A stretch of DNA of 64,000 nucleotides, from assembly GCA_014529385.2 (NCBI GenBank), contig CM043971.1, positions 90,320,840 to 90,384,839 of the forward strand, read 5' to 3'. The notes below the pieces were generated by a model. That model did no database searches, was not told the origin of the DNA, and saw nothing but the letters and a program-made list of their open reading frames with translations. Shown here piece after piece: positions 11,311-22,072 of this stretch; the stretch's first letter is position 1, and each line of letters opens with the position of its first letter. The translations under genes and the position numbers were made by a program. This DNA comes from Adiantum capillus-veneris. Its lineage: Eukaryota; Streptophyta; Polypodiopsida; Polypodiales; Pteridaceae.

Positions 11311-14300
11311 ATGGAGGCTTCTCCGGGAAAAAGAAAAGGCAAGAACCTGGCAACGGAAGGTGCAGTACCCTATGCACTTCTACCCAATTCCTTAAATCCA
11401 GCAGCCACCTGGATACTTGCAGATGTGCAACAGGCAGCAGCCTTTTAGATCTATCAAGGTTTATATGTGGATGACAAAAGAAACTTAGTGGATACAGTGA
11501 TGATTCCCAAGGAGGCAGAGAATTACTTGAAAAGATCACCGCAAAGGTCATGGCTAAAAAAAGTTGGCTTGTGGAACTTTGTATCACTACCACCAGTAGG
11601 GATAGATTTCAAGAGGGTACAACATCTAATAGAGACTATCCAAGAAGATGGAACTTTGCAGAGTGGCAGGCATGGATAACGAAGTGATGGAGATCCAAAT
11701 CACCAAAGAGATCATCAAAGAGGCATTGAAATTGTCAGATCAAGGAGCCAACATGAGAGAAAGAAGGAAAAACCTCACAGTCTACTTGCAAAAGTCCAAA
11801 CTACCTTCTTTCAAACTCATAGCAAACCCGGAAGTAAGAGAACTGACACAGATCTGTTAAGTATGAAGCCTCATTTACCCTTTGTAATTTTCTGTGGTAA
11901 AAGCCCACATTTGTAAGGCCCCCATTATGAGGAGAAGCCATTGTGCGTGAAGGAAAATCACTCACCGGAAACCAAAAATTTTCACGGTCAATGGCCGATG
12001 GCCGGTGGTCGGAAGTCAATGGCCGATGGCCGGTGGTCGGAAGTCAATGGCCGGTGGCCACTGGCCGAATTCAATGGTCGGTGGCCGAATTCAAAAGCGG
12101 ACTTGTCTTCTCAAGGGCAGCCACACATGGGCGGATTGGAGGGTCCGATTTGGACTTATTCGCACAAGGGCGGCTACACATGGCTGTCTCTCATAAGAGA
12201 GGGCAACCCTTTTGGCCTATAAAAGGAGGCCATTTCTACACACATTTCATAGTGTGAAGTTGATGCAACAAGGTGAGTGTGAGGTGGTGAGAGTGAAGCA
12301 AGGCGGGAGCTCCATTAAGGGTATAATCCCTTTGTAAACTACTTCTTGTTTTGAAGTACTAAAGCCATTGAGTGGCTGCTTTCCCGTGGACGTAGCCCAC
12401 ATTGGGTGAACCATGTATATCGTGTGTACTCTCTCTCTCTCTCTCTCTCTCTCTACTCTATAATCTCGTGTATATAAATCTGTCTCTCTCCATTAAGTAA
12501 TCTACTCAATTATCTATTTAGCTACGTCTTATTTCCTAACAAGATCTACAGTCAGTGTTTGTTGAGCTACAACAAAAGACCGCCAAGATACACTACACCA
12601 CACAGGAGCATCTCAACCCCAGTGACATGGGCTATGGGAATGACCCATGAGTTCTATATAGATCATGCGTCATATCTGTTTGAAGAAATGACAAAGCTAA
12701 GGCAGGACATACCAAATTACATTGCAAGAGGAGAAGTCCTAACCAAAGTAATATACCATGCCATAGGCGCGGCAGATCATTTGCCACCTGCCCCTCATTA
12801 GAACGACTGGCTGGTATTAAGGGAGAATATCGAAGACAGATCACAAACGAAAGTACCGGCCTCTATTAACACCATTGGAGGACGCAAGCTGGAAAGAGTA
12901 ACAAGAAGTAAACAAGAAAAGATGGAAGAAGAAAGAAGAACCCAAGAGGAAGATGCCCGACTAAAGAAGCAGAAAGGGGAAATGGAAAACAACACCAGGT
13001 TGCAAAAGATAGCAAAAATGGAAAGGATGCTAGAAGGATTTTCTCTAGAAAGATCTCTACAAGGCGATGTAGGCGCCACTTGGAAACCTTCTAGTAGCAC
13101 TTACACACTGCGAACGAAGAATAGAAACAACCCAGCTTTTGAGTTGGACTGGTTCGAGAGGTACATCCAAGAATGAAATGCTAGGGACGAACCAGAATTG
13201 CTACTAGAAGAGGAGGATCTCCAAACTTTGAGAGATCAGTTGAGGCCAACTTCACGTGATCAGGAAACACCGCCGCCAACTCCAAAGCCAGATACAAGTG
13301 AGAGGCAATCTAACCCACCTGCTAACTCTACTTCACATTCAAAAAGTTCACATCATGATGACAGAGTTCACACACCTCCAAGTGAAGAAGAAGAGGAGGA
13401 AGAAGAAGAAAGAACAGATGGACACGCAAACACTGGAACCATATCACAAAGTGATAAAGACAAGCAAAAGGAGGTGGATCATACTAAAGATAAAGCTTCC
13501 TCCTCTCAAGAAATTGAGCTGGAAGCTACTATAGATAAAGATTTGCAATCAATAGCGACAATACTAAACAGAACAAGACTGCACAGTCAATGGTTAGCTG
13601 ATGAGAACCGGTCCAACAAGATGAAGTTACAAAAAACCCATGAGGAAGTTCTGAGACTGCAAGAGCAAAGGGAGGACACTCTAAAGCTGATCAGCATCAG
13701 AGATGCTGAGATCTTGGGGCTCAAAGGCACAGTAAATCTCCTCAAAGACAATTTACAGGAGTCGGAAGACTTCAATGCCATATGTGAGGATACAGTAAAC
13801 GTATTCCTTGAAGATGTCAGTGACAGAGATGAACACATCCAAAAGTTGGAAAAAGAAAAGCAAGATGCGCTGGAGACCATCAAAAGTTTGCAAGTCGTCA
13901 TCGATGACTTACAAATTGAAGTAAAAGATTTGAGAGCAGTAACAGATATACAAGCAAGAGAAATCGAACGAGCTAAGAAGCAAAAAATGTCGCTACCAAC
14001 ACCACCGGTAGTCCACCCAGAAGAAGAAGTGGTTGCACTGAAAAGGGAGCTGGAGTTGGAAAGAAAACAACGTTTAATGATTGCTGAAAGTGCGCTTAGA
14101 GCAGAAGATCAACTACAAAGACAAATTTCAGACTTACAAAGTGAACAACAACAAGGACTAGCTCTTGACAGTGAAATGGAAAGCATTGTTTCCAAATCAC
14201 TCAGGGAAGAAAATGAAAACTTGCACATCAGGTTAAAACAGTTAGAGGAGTCTACCGCTCAAAAAGAAATGGAATTTCAAGCTCTAAAAATCAATAGTAG

Positions 14301-15393
14301 AACAATGGCCGCGCAAATCTAAAGTCTACAAACTATAGGGCAACACCAAGGACAGGTACAAGTGCACCTGGAGCAAACAACAACGAATTTGGCTGGACTC
14401 ACTGAAGTATATGGGGGTCAAGATGAGTACAAGGAAGATTCAGATGAACAGGAGGCACCAGATACACAGACTGATCAAACCGACTCCAAAGACCGAGAGA
14501 CAGAAGAAGATTCAGTCACGAAATTGGAAGAGCAGAGGCTGGCCGAGCAGATGGAAAAACAAACAAAAATGATATGGTACAAGGCAATGCAACTCGAAAA
14601 GGAGTTGCTACAAGGGCTTTCCAGATCGGGCAAAACAGCAGTAGAGCTACGGAAGGAATGGAATGCACCTATGTTACCCTATGCTCTGCTAAAGTACGAA
14701 ACCCTAACACATCAACGGTAGCTCGAAAAAGAAGAACAAGTGCCGGTGTTTGAAGGAGAAGTACAGGATTGGGAACAACAAAACAGAATAGTAGACAGCC
14801 AGCCAAAGTGGAGGTGTCAATGGCTCTTGGATCATCCTAATAACCTGATCCACTTAGTCAACGCACCGCCTGAGGTGAGGAATGACATAAACTTTTTCCC
14901 AACTCCCCGAACATACACCTACAGCCAACATAAAGCACTACAGAGCAGAAATCTGACATGGATAAATTATCCAGTAATGCTAGGGCCAGCAGAGGGAGAG
15001 AGAATATCCGGTTCTTACATGGTGAAAACCCTACAGGGCGCCATCCCAGAATTCGGAGGCTCTCCCGACCTATCCTGTAAGATGCTATGTAAAATAGCTC
15101 GAACATTTTTGGCCTGTCTCACAGTCTTCTCAGAAAGCTGGACATCAGAGTATATGAATACTGAAAGAAGCATCTCAGAGTTGTCATACGATCTAAGTGG
15201 GCCACCGATAGAACCATTATTGTATGCCTACTTCAAACGGCTAATGTTTCTGCCAAGCTACCATCTCCAAACCTTTGAAGAAGCATTTTACACAGGCTTC
15301 TTCATGTACAAGTCAAACATTTTTGGCCCATTAATGGCAAGCGAGTCTATGCGATATGATGCGTTTCTACATCAAATCAACCAAGAAACATGA
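11311..15393 (+). pseudogene. large coiled-coil protein of RE2, interrupted
   Basis: The frame starts at ATG 11311 and can be followed to TGA 15391. Breaks are a TAG at 11446, a frameshift near 11650-11680, a solo LTR at 11855-12541, and in-frame stops at 12799 (TAG), 13174 (TGA), 14320 (TAA) and 14719 (TAG). From 12545 to 15393 everything is in one frame. The N-terminal part is a mixed globular region, the middle (about 13500-14720) is a long Glu/Lys/Gln coiled coil after an acidic run (13387-13410), and the C-terminal part (14740-15393) is a Trp/Pro/Tyr-rich globular region. I recognise no capsid, protease, polymerase or integrase motif. It ends 47 bases before the polypurine tract, so it belongs to the LTR element. 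Confidence 0.65.
11855..12541 (+). mobile_element. 687-bp solo LTR with AGATC target duplication
   Basis: The LTR begins TGTTAAG and ends CCTAACA, and is flanked by AGATC on both sides (11850-11854 and 12542-12546). Removing it and one AGATC restores the RE2 frame without a break (LTQI then YSQCLL). It carries a TATA box (TATAAAA near 12218), a 28-bp tandem repeat at 11988-12071 built of ATGGCCGATGGCCGGTGG, and a (CT)n tract at 12428-12454. No internal domain is left, so it is a solo LTR formed by LTR-LTR recombination. Confidence 0.92.
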
Positions 15394-15440
15394 CAATGAC
15401 AATGAAGACAAAGACAATCATGTCGTGGTAGACATGAATT

Positions 15441-16380
15441 AGGAGGGGGGGAGTGTTGGAGCCCCATTGGTCCAACTGTTTTAATGAGCCCATCTTGTAA
15501 AGCATATCAAATTCCCATTTTATGTCAAAGACTTCTTATCATTTTGATCCATTCGTCTGGGTTATGTAAAGATTAATCAGTTAGTCAGGACTCAGATTTG
15601 TTCCCACTTTGTAATAATGAGTAAGAGAACCCCATGTACATTTTTGAGCTAAGGTGACTAAAGTATAAAAGTCACCTTAGAACCATTTTTGAATAACATT
15701 TGAATATTAATCCTGTGTCGTACGAGTCTGAGAGGGAGGGAGGGAGAGAGAGAGTGAGTGTGTCTTATCCTCTTCACTACGCGCTTCTCCCTCACCGGAT
15801 TCATGACCCGACCACACCATTGCGGTAGTCTCTCCGAGAGCTACGCGCCCACGCTATGCATTCACCGTTTCGAGTTGATCGCGATCGATCCTTCCTCGAG
15901 CTTGTTTTGCTTGTAAGTAGCACGAACGGTGTCTGTTTTCAATAATCAAGTGCTTTATGGAATGAGAAAGAGATTAGCTACACATAGATACTCATAAACG
16001 TAAGTTTCGCCCACTTTTGGATTATGACATGTTAGTCTGTCGCGACTGTATTCGAGATAACTAGGGTTCAAATCTAGTGAGATTAGACTTATAGGTAAGC
16101 ATATCCTAGTGAGAGGATGGTGCCTAGTATGTTTGATGCGATTCCAAGTTCATTGGACGTGTAAACTGTGTTGTGAGCATTTAGGGATAGAGTGGGTTGC
16201 ATTCTACCAGGGTTAGTGATTGATGCATCATAAAAGTGCGTATGTGTAGATTGGTCTCAGCCTGACAAGCTAACGAGATTTCCTACGTGCACCTACGGGT
16301 TAGTCGTGTCATCGGATGATAAGTATGTTGTCTGTGTCATGCTCGTGAGTATGAACAGAGGAGTAGTTTTTCCCTAAAAC
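15441..16380 (+). repeat. polypurine tract and 3' LTR of RE2
   Basis: The polypurine tract AGGAGGGGGGGAG (15441-15453) is followed directly by TGTTGGAGCCCC, a typical LTR start, at 15454. Inside are a TATA box at 15664-15670 and a GA-rich tract near 15728-15755. The right end is not certain. A CA near 16380 (CCCTAAAACA) is one candidate, but no 5' LTR is present to compare. Confidence 0.6.
15649..15680 (+). promoter_or_regulatory. TATA box enclosed by an 11-bp inverted repeat
   Basis: CTAAGGTGACT (15649-15659) and its exact complement AGTCACCTTAG (15670-15680) flank a 10-base spacer that contains most of TATAAAA (15664-15670). This is the likely core promoter of the RE2 LTR. The arms could extrude as a hairpin or bind a dimer next to the TATA-binding protein. 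Confidence 0.6.
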
Positions 16381-17520
16381 ACTCCTATCCTTTCTCAGCT
16401 AACCTTATGAAATTGTTTTGATGTTGTCCCTCATTAGTCATTGTTATCTCTACAATGTGGCCAGCCAATAGTGTCTATTATGCATCCATGCTCATGGGAT
16501 GTGAAATTGAAAGTAGATGCTTGATTAGAGTGGCATGATATCAGTGCAAACTCTATAGTTTGTACTTCTCCAATGCACTTTGCAAAAGACAAAACAAAAA
16601 CAAAAAGGTAGTGAGATACATTTTTGTCCAAACAATCACCATGTTATAGTAATGCTGTGCAAAAGGCCTACCTGTGACATGAATGGGTTTAGTGCAAAGA
16701 AGCTTTGCAGCATATACTTAACATGAAGGAGGCACCTCCATCCACACGATTTGGTATGCATCTATCTAGTCACTGTGATTTCTCTCTAGATTTTCACAGA
16801 GCCTTCTATACGCGTTTAACAGTCTTTGTATGCATCTGCAAGAAGGAAAGCTGGCATGAACCCATCACAATGTCTCTATACTTTATTCAAAATAGAATCA
16901 ATTTCCAATTCTCAATACTCACTCTTAATTCTAGATGCGTTCCTGAAATTGAGTTTAGAATCTAGACAGTGCAAACCAGGATCTAGTGGTGGTTTCTCTC
17001 ATATGGAAAAACTATGGTTGTCACTTGCATCTTTGGGACAATGGGCAAGTGTCTTCTTGAATGTGCCGATAGGGGTGTTTTTCATGCTGAGAAAGAAAGA
17101 AATCTAGGGATCCATGATATACATTCTAAACGACTTTGTGTGCATGACTTTGTGCAGGTAGTTGGCTCTTGATCAAACTACAAGATAGTTACTAGTTGTT
17201 AGTCTCTAACCTCAAGGCTGAATCAAAATATGATGAAGCTGGTGAAAACATCTTATGTCAGGAAGATATAGACAAATGAATCTGTTATTTGAGCATCTGA
17301 ATCGTATAATATATTGATGTCCATAGAATTTAATGCTAGTATTGTTATACCATCTTCTAGTTATATACTACTATTAATTTTTCCTCCATAGATGATAAAA
17401 TTTTGTTGTTGCTGACATCAATTTTGTGTGTAACAATGTGAAAGCTCTTAATCTCTTCTTCTATAGCATTTGCTACTTTTTCCTTCTCTTTTATTCATCT
17501 CCTCTGCACACGGATTTTTC
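16381..17520. other. region with no supported gene
   Basis: AT-rich sequence with only short chance frames. I see no repeat structure, conserved motif or terminal repeat. Confidence 0.5.
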
Positions 17521-18080
17521 CTACTCAGCTCTAACCCTAGTATTCATATCATGGGTGACTTCTACAATCTTCACCTTTGCCTGTGGCCTTGATGGAGGAA
17601 TAAGAAAAATGTCCTTCATTTTATTGTCTATAAATCCATTGGATTGGAGTAGTTTATCATATCTCCACCTTACTCTTTTCAAGGTTTCACTGTCCTTGTC
17701 CATAATGGTTTCCCTATGTGCATGTGCTGCATTAATTGTTATATCATTGAAATATTCTAGAAAAAAATATTCTACTACCTCTTGGAGTGCCATCAACACA
17801 ACAGGTTTCCACCTCATGGTGTCAAAACATGCCTCCTCACATATTGACCTGACTAGTCTTTGGAATGGAAGCTTTGGTACGGGAAGCTCAATACATTTCT
17901 AAGCCTTCCTGATTTTCTTGAATAGCTTCATGTGTCTTTGTAGCCTATTCATCCTTGGAGCTTTTAAGATTTTCATGGACTGTCCTTATCTCTCTTTTTA
18001 CTAACACATCTTCCTCATGTTTTAGCAGCCAAACCTGGACCTTTTCCTTCCTTTCTTACAGTCACCTTTGTTCTTTCCAT
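17521..18080 (-). pseudogene. histone H3 / CENH3-like broken gene
   Basis: On the minus strand, ATG at 18080 opens MERTKVTVRKEGKG, like the MxRTKxTxRK start of H3 proteins. After a frameshift the H3 fold follows: FKKIRKA, a TAG, then KLPFQRLVRSI, MRWKPVVLMALQE, a divergent second helix region, NAAHAHRETIMDKD and KRVRW. These match the alpha-N, alpha-1, loop 1, alpha-2 and loop 2 order of H3. Loop 1 appears one residue longer than in canonical H3 and carries Arg-Trp, as in plant CENH3. A tail of about 40 residues follows the usual end. There is no intron, so it may be a retrocopy. The TAG falls where H3 has Gln, a single C-to-T change. Confidence 0.7.
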
Positions 18081-18097
18081 TTACCTGTAAGGCAATA

Positions 18098-18100
<3 letters not shown>

Positions 18101-18161
<61 letters not shown>
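18101..18161. repeat. (TC)n microsatellite
   Basis: About 30 uninterrupted TC units, immediately upstream of the H3-like start codon on the minus strand. Confidence 0.97.
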
Positions 18162-18162
<1 letters not shown>

Positions 18163-18645
18163 AGAAAGTGGAAATATGGTGCATGGGTGCCATTTTGTGA
18201 TAAATCAATTGACATTAGGAGAAAGTTGGACTCACTTTTGGGCCTTTCAGTTCTAGAGAGAGTGGCATTCGACCAATGAGGAAGAGGCTAATGTTACGTT
18301 GAGAATTGACATTTTGGAGCCAAGCTCTTTTAGAAAAAAGGGATAAAATTTATTTTTGTTCATCAAATTGCACAATTTCACGCTTTCAAGGCATAAATGC
18401 CATAATTCATACTAACTATGTGGCGACAAATTTCAGAACTTCATTGAAGACTCTATCTAGTATTTATGTTTTCACCCAAATATGACTTTGAGTAGCTCTA
18501 CTTCCCTCTCAAAACTTCTTCCCTTTTTCATGTTTGCGCTAACCTTTCTGTGTATTCTAGTGCACACCATGACTACTTCTCGAAGGCCTAGCACTACCAT
18601 TCACTCTGTTAGCATTTTTAACAGTTATACTACTGATGATCAAGC

Positions 18646-19842
18646 ATGGATACCATCTCGAATAACTTCGGAAGTTGGGTTCTACTGAAAACTAGGAGGA
18701 GGAAGAGGAGGCAACGCAATGATTTTGTGGAGGCTTTCAAGGGACAAGTTAAAGAGTTTAAAGTGTGTGCACAAAGCAAGCAAGTGAAAGAGGTCTTCAG
18801 ACATAATGCTTTCCAACATCTAGACTTAAGGTTGCAAACATCTCCTCCAATTTTTCCATGGCATCGACCCAACTGTAAGTTATTTTGAGCATCTCACTTA
18901 GTGCATGATTATATTCAAAGGTTAAGGGTGGATATCATCTTTGGTATATTTCAGATATTTATCCATCAAATAGGATGGATTGGCAACCACTTGAGAGCAT
19001 AGTTGGGATTTTTGATGCTTTCCATGCATTTATTGGTGAGCAAATGTACCGAGGAAGACAACACAAGGAAGTTGTAGATAATGAAATATTATTTTATGAT
19101 ATGTCATTTGAAACTGAGAACTTCCTTTGGTTGGGGGTAGATCCTTTGTCACTTCCATCCTTTGTCACTTCGCAAACTAGTGAAAGCTTTAGGAATATGT
19201 TGTTTCAGGATATACAAAAGTCCTTCAAGTATTCAATTGCCACAAAAATAGTTCGGCTTGCACTATTTATGCCTCTTGCAGTGTTTGTAGATTTCTTTGA
19301 TGAGCAAATAAGAAATACCGCAACATTGTTCATTTGCAAGTCTGAGAGCTGTTTGGAATTTTTAGATGATAATTGGGATAGGAAACATTCACATGGCAAA
19401 ATCTGTATTTTGCAAAAGAAGTCCATAATTTACAAGTTCATTATAAGCTCTCAAAATTTCATAGTGTCATTTTACTATTTTAGATATCATCTTCTTAGTG
19501 GGCAGCTTATTCCACTTGACCAAGATACAGAGTCTAGCCTCGAGAACAAACCTTTATCAATGGAGCTCTACTTTTGAGACAACCTACTTACTGTGATGGA
19601 GACAATGTCAAGCACAACTCCTTGCACAACTCAGGGTAGATCTTACATGTGAAGAACTTTCACTTTTGCCGGAATTGTATGCATTCAATCTCAACAATAG
19701 AAAGGTGCTTACTAAATGGATTAATTTTGATTGTCTTTAATACATTAAGACATAGAATCTAACTCTTTCTTCTTCTCAGATTCCAAGACGCAAGGAGAAA
19801 ACACATTGTGCAAGGAGTCACTCTCAAATACACTTCACTTAA
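18646..19842 (+). CDS. gene C: uncharacterised multi-exon gene in copy I
   Basis: Exon 1 (from about 18646) has a basic KTRRRKRRQR cluster and ends at 18874 before GTAAGT. Exon 2 starts at 18955 after TTTCAG, and the frame runs across the junction into YIYPSNRMDWQPLE. It stays open for about 200 codons, including MDWQPLESIVGIFDAFHAFI and LFMPLAVFVDFFDEQI. Further coding appears at about 19595-19704 (LAQLRVDLTCEELSLLPELY), spliced at GTGC to an exon at 19780-19842 ending IPRRKEK and TAA. I do not recognise the family. A nuclear localisation signal is likely from the basic clusters. The splice pattern and open frames argue for a once-real gene. The exact 5' end and the joint near 19430-19600 are uncertain. 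Confidence 0.4.
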
Positions 19843-20035
19843 TTGCTTCCCCCTAAAGCTAGGTAACATACCTTGTGCATGCAATGAACTTTGATGCCAT
19901 GTCAACCATGATGTACTCTTCAAAATGACTAATACAAAGACATTTTGTGTCGCTCAAACAATGTTTAAAAAATGTACACTTTTCATTCTCTCAAAACTTT
20001 ACAAATTGTGTTGGTTATATCAAGATATATACAAG

Positions 20036-20221
20036 TTATTGCTCCCTTACCTTGCTACTACTCCCCTGTCCTCTCCCCCGATCGGTGCCATTGGTCCCCT
20101 GTCCTCTCACGCGGTTGCTACCATTGGTCCCTTGCTCTCTCCCCCGGTTGCTGCCATTGCTGCCCTGTCCTCTTCCCCGGTTGCTGCTACTTCTGCCTCG
20201 GGGGACGTTGGTCTCGATCAT
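20036..20221 (-). repeat. 33-bp tandem repeat reading as RG-rich protein
   Basis: Four to five imperfect 33-bp units centred on CCCTGTCCTCTCCCCCG-type sequence. On the minus strand they read as an 11-residue Arg/Gly/Asn/Gln repeat (RGRGQGSNGSN). Upstream on the same strand are short open pieces (EEFEHAHIDKMTKRYN) interrupted by stops. It may be the tail of another gene 3' of gene D. Function unknown. Confidence 0.6.
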
Positions 20222-20481
20222 CCTTCCACGTCATTCGAAATCATGGGCCTCTTACATGGCTTCCCATGCATCTTGCACCTTGGAAGCTTCCCTCTATTCT
20301 TGATCTTGCCGCTGACGTGTAGCCCATTCCTCTACTTCTGCGGCATCCGCATAATATTGATTTATTGCTTCTTACATATTTTTAACCTCCTCTTGAGTCT
20401 GATTGTAGCGCTTCGTCATTTTGTCAATGTGAGCATGTTCGAACTCCTCAGCTCTTGCCCCTTCCTCTCTTGTACGTTTGT

Positions 20482-21090
20482 TTACCAATATTGTAATAGT
20501 TGAATGGACATTACAGAAAAATGTTGCACATCGTTGGGGGTGTAGTTATGTAATTGAAGTTCCTGTGGAAGCGTGATAACAAGAAAGTAAGTAAAGATTT
20601 TTCTTCTTTTAATACAAACGTTGCAACAACCAAACAATGAAACAACACAATTACTTACGTTTGGTACATCCAAAATTTGACTGAAGAGCAATAATGAATT
20701 CAAACAAGTTCGCCAGCCACAGCTATAGTCATCAACCTGTGTGGGCATGGTGATCCATTCGTGCCGGATGGTAGTCCCTAGATCATGTTCTAGCAAAACA
20801 TAATCTACACAACATACAAGTTTTTTCATGGCACTACATACGTAACCACTTGATTCAGTAAAAAATTACAAAGAGATAATACTTCCAAATGTACCCAGAT
20901 GTGCCTTACATTTTTACACAACCATAAAACAACCTGCTTTGCCCGGAGTTTGCATAGAAGACAATCTTATCTTCAATGTCAAATAACAACAGACTCCAAT
21001 GATAACTACACCAAAACCATCAAAGATGAGGAGAAAGATCCTAAATCCACCTTGGTTTTTACAAGGCAAGAAGAAACTCACAATTGATTA
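20482..21090 (-). pseudogene. gene D: Ulp1-like cysteine protease, C-terminal part
   Basis: The minus-strand exon upstream of 20659 encodes MPTQVDDYSCGWRTCLNSL, matching the Q...DCG-type catalytic-Cys segment of Ulp1 (C48) proteases. It ends CCAAAC before GTAAGT. The next exon (20562-20482, after CCACAG) continues in frame as ELQLHNYTPNDVQHFSVM and stops at 20482. The 96-bp intron has consensus ends. Further upstream on this strand (about 20960-21020), IEDKIVFYANSG resembles the Ulp1 segment that carries the acidic catalytic residue, here Asn. The His region is not visible. Ulp1 domains remove SUMO-like tags and are often carried by plant and algal DNA transposons. Confidence 0.5.
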
Positions 21091-21229
21091 TATGTAGTGA
21101 CCAGAAAACACGCTAGATCAAAATTGACTTTGCTAAACCAGCCCATCAGACTTAAAAAGGAAACTCCGTTGTTCTACAGCTTAGGCGAGATCATCGGATC
21201 TATTACGTATATTTTGTTTTGAACCTCAT

Positions 21230-21650
21230 TGGGCAGAAGCGAGATAGCATGCCTAACATGAATTAGTGGCAGAGATTAGACTTAAGATATTTTAGCGGGC
21301 TGTCACTGCGAGAAACCCATGAGTCAATATCGAGCAATTGGGGCAGCTATCAAATTCCATAAGCCACTGGCTTGCTTCGTATTGACCGATGTCTTAGCGG
21401 TAGTAAGCCATCTAATGAACCAAGCGTGACTTATAAAGAAAAACTTGAGACATAACACATAGCAACGTTGACGACGACTGCCACGAAGACATGGGTCAAT
21501 ACCAAGCGAGTCGTATCACTATCCAATTCCATAAACCACTGACTTGCTTGGTATTGACCCATGTCTTAGCAAAAGTGAGCCGTTTAATGAACCAAACGTG
21601 ACTTATAAAGAGCTTGAGAAGTACCACAAAGCAATGTTGTGATGACCGCA
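21230..21650. repeat. two tandem 172-bp units, each with an inverted repeat
   Basis: The second unit contains a perfect 22-bp inverted repeat, AAGACATGGGTCAATACCAA.. at 21486-21507 and its complement at 21546-21567, with a 38-base loop. The first unit, about 172 bp to the left, has a degenerate version of the same hairpin (around 21307-21395). The units share flanking text such as TAATGAACCAA and GTGACTTATAAAGA. Confidence 0.8.
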
Positions 21651-21694
21651 TCCGTTGTGTTATAGTTTGAAAAATTATGCATGCACAGGAGGTC

Positions 21695-22072
21695 TTATTG
21701 ATCGAGGTTGAAAATGCAGGTCTCCTCTGACCTTCGAAGCAACAGTATCTGTGCATGCAGAGGTGCTACGCTGATCAAAACTTGCAACTCCTCTTCATTA
21801 TCTTCATTGATTTGCTCTAAAATAATCAACTCCTCTGATAAAGGCTCCTCGTTGGATGGCCCTTGTGAAGCAGAGCCTTTCTCTTGCCTTTCTTGAGCTT
21901 TATCCATGGCTGCCTCATTCTCCTCCCTTAATGGCACAGGCTCCTCCCTAACAGGCATAGGCTCCTCCCTTACAGGCACAGGCTCTCGATCCTCCATGCC
22001 TTGCTCATTCTGCTTCATAATTGGTTCCTCCATAACTATCTCTATTTCTTCAATGACTGCCTCAGGGTCCAC
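21695..22072 (-). CDS. acidic repeat protein fragment, unknown
   Basis: An open frame of 125 codons starting MDPEAVIEEIEIVMEEP, with a short internal repeat (PVPVREEP, PMPVREEP, PVPLREE) and a Glu-rich middle. It lies upstream of gene D on the same strand, so it could be the N-terminal part of D or an unrelated fragment. No domain is recognised, and the 172-bp repeats lie between it and the protease exons. Confidence 0.3.
   Translation of the reverse strand: MDPEAVIEEIEIVMEEPIMKQNEQGMEDREPVPVREEPMPVREEPVPLREENEAAMDKAQERQEKGSASQGPSNEEPLSEELIILEQINEDNEEELQVLISVAPLHAQILLLRRSEETCIFNLDQ

Noticed and set aside
17426-17902. 158-codon plus-strand frame
   Set aside because: It is the antisense shadow of the histone H3-like sequence.
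19925-20503. 192-codon plus-strand frame over the 33-bp repeats
   Set aside because: The tandem repeats keep several frames open at once. The minus strand RG-rich reading and the protease exons fit better, and no motif supports the plus frame.
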